A DNA stretch of 5,821 bases from the NCBI GenBank assembly GCA_905479665.1, contig CAJQNM010000530.1, positions 1 to 5,821 of the forward strand, written 5' to 3'. The notes under the pieces were generated by a model. It searched no databases, was not told the DNA's origin, and was given only the letters and a program-made list of their open reading frames with translations. The DNA is from an uncultured Saprospiraceae bacterium (GTDB lineage Bacteria > Bacteroidota > Bacteroidia > Chitinophagales > Saprospiraceae). The position numbers and the translations under genes were made by a program. Shown piece by piece: positions 1 through 4,252 of the stretch (position 1 is its first letter; every line of letters begins with the position of its first letter).

Positions 1-1
1 G

Positions 2-262
2 TCACCGTTAGAAATATCACCCAATCCATTTATTGATAAACTTGCGGTGTCATACCAAAATGACCGAGCCACATCGGTTCAATTGTCGGTTTTTAGTACC
101 TACGGAAATCTGCTTTTTTCAGTAAAACATGGATTTGACAGTGGCTCTATGCAAATAGAAATAAATGAGTTGTCCTCACTGCCGCCAGGTTTTTATTTTA
201 TTCACTGCAAAGACGATACCGGAAGAATTTCGAGTAAACGGGTCGTGAAAATTAGGGAGTAG
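2..262 (+). CDS. C-terminal end of a secreted protein with a type IX secretion sorting domain (5' end missing)
   Basis: The reading frame is open from the window edge to a TAG at 260-262, giving 86 visible residues. They match the T9SS type A C-terminal sorting domain (TIGR04183-like) in layout. It starts with the SPNPF-x-DKL motif (visible residues 6-14). An alternating hydrophobic beta-sandwich follows, with the segment VQLSVFSTYGNLLF. A PPGFYFIHC turn/strand comes next, and the chain ends in a short basic tail, SKRVVKIRE. In this family the domain directs a Sec-exported protein through the outer-membrane T9SS and is normally cut off on the way. The domain says nothing about the function of the missing N-terminal part, which could be an enzyme, adhesin or repeat protein. 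A GTG at 47 is not a plausible start, because the SPNPF motif that opens the domain lies upstream of it. The gene converges on the MFS transporter, with 33 bases between stop codons. Confidence 0.88.
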   Translation, partial: SPLEISPNPFIDKLAVSYQNDRATSVQLSVFSTYGNLLFSVKHGFDSGSMQIEINELSSLPPGFYFIHCKDDTGRISSKRVVKIRE

Positions 263-269
263 CCCCCTC

Positions 270-301
270 AATTACCCAATTACCCAATTACCCAATTACC
301 C
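270..301. repeat. Four perfect tandem copies of the 8-bp unit AATTACCC
   Basis: Copies lie at 270-277, 278-285, 286-293 and 294-301 with no mismatches, followed by a decayed AACCACC. The array fills nearly all of the gap between two convergent genes. On the minus strand the unit reads GGGTAATT, and the TAA inside the first copy met by the ribosome (298-296) is the stop codon of the MFS transporter. The protein therefore ends within the repeat, and changes in copy number would lengthen only the 3' untranslated region. The array looks like a slippage-prone microsatellite. I see no strong terminator hairpin here. Confidence 0.9.
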
Positions 302-1528
302 AACCACCTCCTCAACCCCCTTCCCATCATCCCGAAACATCAGGAAGAATATCACCGCAAACACCGCCGTGGCAATGGCAAAATAGGTCCAGAAAGTTTG
401 CCATACAGGCATCGATAAAATTCCGTTTTCACCGTGTGAATTTACGTAGGCTCCCGAAATCTGTGTACCGATAAAAAAGCCAACTCCTTGGGTCAGTAAT
501 ACCAACAGCCCTTGCACCTGACCACGGATGGCTGGAGAGGTTCGCTTGTCGATGTAAATCTGACCCGTGACAAAAAAGAAATCAAAACAGATGCCGTGAA
601 TAATGATGCCAACAAGTATCATCCAGACTGCGCCATTGACAGCGGCGCCCGCAAAAAAGGTGAAGCGGACCACCCAAGCCAGCATACCCAAGAGCAGCAT
701 CCACTTTACGCCCAGACGCTTAAAGAAGAAGGGGATGAGCAGCATGAAAATAATTTCCGAGGCTTGACCAAAAGACATTTCGAAACTCGGATTGGCAAAC
801 CAAGAAACCTCGTGCTCGCCATTAAATTGAGATAGGTAAGTTGGTGCATATGGGAAATAGGTGCCAAACGCAATGAAGACCAACATCGCAGCAATCAGGA
901 ATACCATGAAAGAAGGGGTCTTTAATTCTTTCAGCGCATCCAGCCCGAGGATTTCTCGCCAGGAAGTTTTTTGATTTTTAGAGGGAGGCGGTGTATTGGG
1001 CAGAGTGAAACTGTACAGCCCCAAAAAGATGGAGGCGCCGCCACCCAGATAGAGTGGGAGTGAAGTGGCATCGGCCATCAGCATTTTTCCAATGAGTAAT
1101 CCGGCGGCCACCCACCCGATCGTGCCCCAGACACGTACCACCGGAAATTGTTTTTCCGAATCCGTCATGTGGGTCAACGCCAGCGAGGCGGTAAGACCCA
1201 ACGTAGGAAAATAGCAGAGGGCATGTATTAACAGTAAAGTGAGAAACATAGAGGACCCTGCTGCTGCAGGCATGGCAATCATTGCAACTCCCGCGATCAG
1301 GCACAATACCCCAAGCACTTTTTCGGAATCAAAAAATCGATCGGCCACCATCCCCAGGAAAAAAGGGGCAATTATGGCTGCGATCGGCCCCAGCGAATAG
1401 GCCCAATTGATCGATTCACCCATATTTATGGTGGTCATAAAATTGCCTAGGGTCGGTGCCCAAGTGCCCCAAATAAAAAATTGGGCAAACATCATCAGGC
1501 CCAGGCGAAAGGTTAATCCTTGTTTCAT
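296..1528 (-). CDS. MFS transporter, nucleoside:H+ symporter (NupG/XapB) type
   Basis: This is a complete 410-residue inner-membrane protein with about 12 hydrophobic segments, close to the roughly 418 residues of E. coli NupG. The N-terminal helix carries FFIWGTWAPTLGNFM (17-31). The cytoplasmic loop between helices 2 and 3 has the MFS-like GMVADRFFDSEKVL (59-72). The helix 4-5 region has FPVVRVWGTIGWV (128-140). A cytoplasmic linker with a proline run (TPPPS, 179-183) separates the two halves. The second half has the NupG-like segment HGICFDFFFVTGQIYIDK (311-328), followed by RGQVQGLLVLLTQGVGFFIG (335-354). Relatives import nucleosides with protons; the exact substrate cannot be read from sequence. 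The ATG at 1526-1528 gives a short basic N-terminus directly before helix 1, as in the family. The gene is divergent from purC, which fits a role in purine supply. The stop codon lies inside an 8-bp tandem repeat. Confidence 0.86.
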   Translation of the reverse strand: MKQGLTFRLGLMMFAQFFIWGTWAPTLGNFMTTINMGESINWAYSLGPIAAIIAPFFLGMVADRFFDSEKVLGVLCLIAGVAMIAMPAAAGSSMFLTLLLIHALCYFPTLGLTASLALTHMTDSEKQFPVVRVWGTIGWVAAGLLIGKMLMADATSLPLYLGGGASIFLGLYSFTLPNTPPPSKNQKTSWREILGLDALKELKTPSFMVFLIAAMLVFIAFGTYFPYAPTYLSQFNGEHEVSWFANPSFEMSFGQASEIIFMLLIPFFFKRLGVKWMLLLGMLAWVVRFTFFAGAAVNGAVWMILVGIIIHGICFDFFFVTGQIYIDKRTSPAIRGQVQGLLVLLTQGVGFFIGTQISGAYVNSHGENGILSMPVWQTFWTYFAIATAVFAVIFFLMFRDDGKGVEEVVG

Positions 1529-1643
1529 ACGTTAGTGTTGGTCAATCTCTAGAATTCACGGTTCCTAACCTACGATTTTGGGAGTAAAGACGGGTACAAG
1601 TCAGCCGAAACCTGTACTTTTCGACAACAATAAAACCTTCCCC
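1529..1643. promoter_or_regulatory. Shared divergent promoter region between the nucleoside-permease-like gene and purC
   Basis: The two genes are transcribed away from each other, so promoters for both must lie here unless purC starts at 1578. On the plus strand TACTTTTC at 1615-1622 matches the Bacteroidota -7 element TAnnTTTG at seven of eight positions. It would place transcription start shortly before a TTG at 1644. A TTTTG at 1576-1580 is too far upstream to pair with it at the usual spacing, so the promoter call is weak. I found no clear element for the transporter on the minus strand and no PurR-like palindrome or purine riboswitch fold. Confidence 0.3.
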
Positions 1644-2585
1644 TTGGCAATTTTCGAAACCAACTTCACCTTCCCCAACCAGACCAGTTTTTACCGTGGC
1701 AAAGTCCGTGATGTGTATTATGTCGGCGACCTACTGGTCATGGTGGCTAGCGACCGCATCAGTGCTTTTGACCATGTCTTGCCAAAGCCCGTTCCCTACA
1801 AGGGACAGGTGCTCAATCAGACTGCGGGGCATTTTTTAGAAGCGACTTGCGATATAGTACCCAATTGGCTTATCGCCCAGCCCGATCCCAATGTGAGTGT
1901 TGGTCATCGCTGTGAGCCCATCATGCTGGAAATGGTAGTGCGTGGCTACCTGGCAGGTCATGCCTGGAGGGTCTATCAGGCAGGTGGCCGAGTGCTTTGT
2001 GGGGTGCCACTTCCGGAAGGCATGAAAGAAGGAGATCAATTTCCTACGCCGATCATCACTCCGGCAACCAAGGCAGAGGAGGGGCATGACGAAGACATTA
2101 GCGCAGAACAAATTTTAGAACAGGGTTTGGTAGATGAGGAAACCTGGGCAACACTTTCTGCCTGCACGCTGGAGTTGTTCAAGCGGGGCACAGAAATGGC
2201 CATGAAAAGAGGTTTGCGCCTGGTCGATACCAAATATGAATTTGGCAAGAAAGAAGGTGTGATCACGCTGATCGACGAAATTCACACGCCCGACAGTTCG
2301 CGATATTATTTTTCAGAAGGCTACACGGAGCGCCAGGAAAAGGGTGAGCGCCAACCACAACTCTCAAAGGAATTTGTGCGTGAGTGGCTCATGGCCAATG
2401 ACTTCCAAGGTCTCGATGGACAGCAAATGCCAGAAATGCCCGTGACATTTACGGAGCAGGTGACTGACCGCTACATAGAGTTGTACGAGACCATCACCGG
2501 AAATGCATTTCAAAAGGCCGATCCCGAAAATGTTAATGAGCGCATCAGCCAAAACGTAAAAGCATTTTTGGCAAGTAGGACTTAG
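1644..2585 (+). CDS. purC: Phosphoribosylaminoimidazole-succinocarboxamide synthase (SAICAR synthetase)
   Basis: PurC is a cytosolic enzyme of de novo purine synthesis. It joins CAIR to aspartate using ATP, giving SAICAR. Numbered from the TTG at 1644 the protein has 313 residues, the length of Bacteroides-type PurC. Visible family motifs include YRGKVRDVY (17-25, nucleotide-binding loop), SDRISAFD (37-43 region), PYKGQVLNQT (51-60), EMVVRGYLAGHAWRVY (96-111), LVDTKYEFG (193-201) and DEIHTPDSSRY (211-221), then QLSKEFVREWL near the C-terminus. All are intact, so it should be active. The start is uncertain. There is no ATG between the in-frame TAA at 1566-1568 and the conserved core. A TTG at 1578 would add 22 residues without family resemblance, whereas the TTG at 1644 begins at MAIFETNF, which lines up with typical N-termini. 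No Shine-Dalgarno is visible before either; an A-rich CAACAATAAAA precedes 1644. The stop is TAG. Confidence 0.95.
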   Translation: MAIFETNFTFPNQTSFYRGKVRDVYYVGDLLVMVASDRISAFDHVLPKPVPYKGQVLNQTAGHFLEATCDIVPNWLIAQPDPNVSVGHRCEPIMLEMVVRGYLAGHAWRVYQAGGRVLCGVPLPEGMKEGDQFPTPIITPATKAEEGHDEDISAEQILEQGLVDEETWATLSACTLELFKRGTEMAMKRGLRLVDTKYEFGKKEGVITLIDEIHTPDSSRYYFSEGYTERQEKGERQPQLSKEFVREWLMANDFQGLDGQQMPEMPVTFTEQVTDRYIELYETITGNAFQKADPENVNERISQNVKAFLASRT

Positions 2586-2660
2586 TCCGCTCGCATCTGT
2601 TTTCGCTCTCCCATCGGGCTGTACGCCGTTATCTTCTCTCAAAGGTGCACTGCACTTTTG

Positions 2661-2678
2661 CCCGCTCTTCGAGGCGGG
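2661..2678 (+). terminator. Short GC-rich hairpin 75 bases after purC (doubtful terminator)
   Basis: CCCG-CTC pairs with GAG-(G)-CGGG around a TTC loop, a 7-bp stem with one bulged G. It lies between purC and the convergent Fic gene, where a terminator is expected. No T-run follows it on the plus strand, and none follows on the minus strand. It is therefore not a canonical intrinsic terminator and may be incidental. Confidence 0.2.
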
Positions 2679-2690
2679 ATCGTTCGATAA

Positions 2691-2901
2691 TCCTCGCAAA
2701 GCCTTCCTCTTTTCTTCTTTCATTCAAGGCGCTAAAGCAACCTTGGATTGAGTCGCGTTTAGTTTCCTCTTTTTCCTCGCAAATCCTTCCTCCTCTTCTT
2801 CCTCCATTCCACTTTCATTAAAGCCAACCTTGGATTGAGTCGCGTTTATTTTCCTCTTTTTCCTCGCGAAGCTTTCCTCCCTTCCTCGCGAAGCCTTAAC
2901 C
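2691..2901. repeat. Purine/pyrimidine-skewed repeat array with an 87-bp direct repeat
   Basis: A 55-bp block at 2739-2793 recurs at 2826-2880 with 51 of 55 bases identical, an exact period of 87 bp. A shorter motif, TCCTCGC(A/G)AA(G/T)C(C/T)TTCCTC, occurs at 2691, 2774 and 2861. A decayed fourth copy at 2883-2901 contains the Fic stop codon (TAA, 2898-2896). The plus strand is rich in C and T almost throughout. Because 87 is a multiple of three, one minus-strand frame (2939 to 2724) stays open over both copies and repeats the charged peptide FARKKRK-x-NATQSKV. That frame overlaps the end of the Fic gene and resembles no family I know, so I call this a repeat and not a gene. The rest of the 2586-2895 gap shows only the hairpin at 2661 and no other gene. 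Confidence 0.8.
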
Positions 2902-4005
2902 CTCTTCACCCCGTAGTTCATAATGTGTACTCCGACCACCCGACTCCGCCTTGACTAAGATTTGACATTTGACTAAATACTGGATGTCCCTCAATGCGGT
3001 GTCCGTAGAGCACTTGCAGATCTTGGCCCACTTGGAAGACGTGAGCTTGCCCGTAAACCCATCAAGTAATTTTTCCAGCATCTTTAGTTGACGTTGATTT
3101 AAGGGAAATTTTCTGGTGGAGCTCAAAACGCTATGTTTCCTGACCACAAGTTTAGTGGTTTCTAAAGAGTCTAGTATTGCTTTTTGCAGGCACCCAAAAA
3201 ACCACAATAGCCATTCCGTAATATCAAGCGATCCTTTTTGGGTCTCCTCCAAAATATCATAGTATCCTGCTCGATCGGCTTTGATGCGAGCGGACATGCT
3301 GTAAAATCGTTGTGTGAGCCTGTCAGAACGGGCAAGCAGAAGATCGGTTATTGCCCGCGCTATCCGGCCGTTTCCATCGTCAAAGGGGTGGATGGTAAGA
3401 AACCAGAGGTGGGCGATCGCTGCGACGAGCACCGGATCTGATTTAGGTCTGAAGTCGAGCCATTTGAAAAGCTGTTGCAGTTCTCCTGAGACATCAGCTG
3501 CAGGAGGAGCCTGGAAGTGCAATCTTTCCATCCCCATGGGTCCCGATACGACCTGCATCGGGCCGGTGCTGTCATTTCGCCAGCTCCCTACGAGTATTCG
3601 TCTTCCATTACTTAGTTCACTCGGAAAAAGTTTGTGATGCCACCCGAGCAATCGCTCACTGGTTAGGTTGACATCAAAATTTTTGGTGGCGTCCAGCATC
3701 ACGTCAGCAACTCCCTCTATTCGAGCATCGGTTTTTGCAAGTCCTGGCTGCTCAAGACCCAATCTCACGGCGATTGAAGATCTTACTTGATCAGTGTCGA
3801 GTACTTCCCCCTCGATTTCATATGACTTGAGGATTTCTTGTGAAAGTGTCTGCAGGTTTGCTTCGTTGCGTGTGTCAAACCCCAAGTTCTCAACCTTACC
3901 TACAAGAACTCCCTGTAGATTTCTCAGTTCACCTATCACCGGTAGGAGGGTCTTAGCATCCCAGTGAAAATCCGGCCAGTCTGATCTTTGGTAGATGTAG
4001 CTCAT
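2896..4005 (-). CDS. Fic family protein, class II-like, with DUF4172-type N-terminus and C-terminal winged helix
   Basis: Fic proteins usually move AMP from ATP onto a hydroxyl side chain of a target protein. From the ATG at 4005 the product has 369 residues. The N-terminus, WPDFHWDAKTLLPVIGEL followed by LQGVLVGKVENLGF, matches the DUF4172 domain that often precedes Fic. The helix motif S-Y-E-I-E-G (residues 61-66) fits the (S/T)xxxE(G/N) inhibitory motif, whose glutamate blocks productive ATP binding. The catalytic loop HPFDDGNGRIAR (206-217) is complete, with the base His206 and the phosphate-binding GNGR. A likely beta-hairpin flap lies near GPMQVVSGPMG. The last 70 residues (NQRQLKMLEKLLDGF to the end, with SKWAKICKCSTDTALRDIQYLV) look like a winged helix-turn-helix. 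A TTG at 4023 would add six residues; I prefer the ATG because family members begin just before the WPxFxWD motif. No partner antitoxin gene is adjacent, consistent with inhibition built into the protein. Confidence 0.9.
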   Translation of the reverse strand: MSYIYQRSDWPDFHWDAKTLLPVIGELRNLQGVLVGKVENLGFDTRNEANLQTLSQEILKSYEIEGEVLDTDQVRSSIAVRLGLEQPGLAKTDARIEGVADVMLDATKNFDVNLTSERLLGWHHKLFPSELSNGRRILVGSWRNDSTGPMQVVSGPMGMERLHFQAPPAADVSGELQQLFKWLDFRPKSDPVLVAAIAHLWFLTIHPFDDGNGRIARAITDLLLARSDRLTQRFYSMSARIKADRAGYYDILEETQKGSLDITEWLLWFFGCLQKAILDSLETTKLVVRKHSVLSSTRKFPLNQRQLKMLEKLLDGFTGKLTSSKWAKICKCSTDTALRDIQYLVKCQILVKAESGGRSTHYELRGEEG

Positions 4006-4041
4006 ACACCGCTTAATTTGCAACTAAAGTATGATTTATTC

Positions 4042-4076
4042 ACCGCAAATTTTATATAAACCGCATTTTATGCGGT
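4042..4076. promoter_or_regulatory. Perfect inverted repeat with an extra half-site upstream of the Fic gene (candidate operator)
   Basis: ACCGCAT at 4060-4066 and ATGCGGT at 4070-4076 form perfect 7-bp arms around a TTT spacer. A further ACCGCA half-site lies at 4042, in the same orientation and 18 bases from the left arm. A weaker ACCGCT lies at 4008, next to the Fic start. The surrounding sequence at 4021-4090 is markedly AT-rich. The site sits 55-71 bases upstream of the Fic ATG, where a promoter is expected. On the minus strand TACTTTAG (4031-4024) is a seven-of-eight match to TAnnTTTG, but no -33 TTTG lies at proper spacing. The Fic protein has a putative DNA-binding C-terminus, so autoregulation is one inference. 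A cruciform or transcript hairpin is the alternative. Confidence 0.35.
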
Positions 4077-4252
4077 AAATAATAGATTGCACCGAGATTT
4101 TCACCTGGTTATTTATTAGAAGAGGCACTAGCCCTTTCAGTAGGTGGGATCGGCACCCCAAGATTCGACTCTATCAGGTATTGTGAGATCTGATCGTGAA
4201 GTCGCTGCCAGACATTCCTCAGGAGTTGTATCTTAATCGCAAAGATCAACAG

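Noticed and set aside
2642..2659. Near-palindrome AAGGTGCACTGCACTTTT after purC considered as a terminator
   Set aside because: The loop is one base or less, the stem is bulged, and only a short T-run overlaps the arm, so it is unlikely to work as an intrinsic terminator.
2724..2939. Minus-strand open frame of 71 codons across the repeat array (basic KKRK and acidic EEEEE segments)
   Set aside because: It is open mainly because the repeat period is a multiple of three and the strand is purine-rich, which avoids stops. It overlaps the end of the Fic gene and resembles no known family.
4130..4178. tRNA-like pieces (TTTCAGTAGGTGG and AGATTCGACTC) suggesting a tRNA fragment or attachment site
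   Set aside because: The distance between the D-loop-like and T-loop-like pieces is too short, there is no anticodon stem and no acceptor pairing, so no cloverleaf forms.
4166..4178. CGACTCTATCAGG resembles the reverse complement of the repeat piece CCTTGGATTGAGTCG at 2741 and 2828, giving a possible inverted flank around the Fic gene
   Set aside because: About a dozen matching bases with a gap is within chance, there is no transposase and no target-site duplication. Recorded only in case the repeat proves to be dispersed.
4173..4194. ATCAG/CTGAT inverted repeat upstream of the esterase gene
   Set aside because: Arms of only five bases with a 12-base gap are common by chance.
4109..4249. 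Minus-strand open frame of about 46 codons (TTG start, ending SASSNK) upstream of the Fic gene, considered as a small antitoxin partner
   Set aside because: A run this short without stops is expected by chance, it lacks an ATG, it covers the leader of the esterase gene, and about 100 bases with the palindrome separate it from Fic. The Fic protein also carries its own inhibitory motif.
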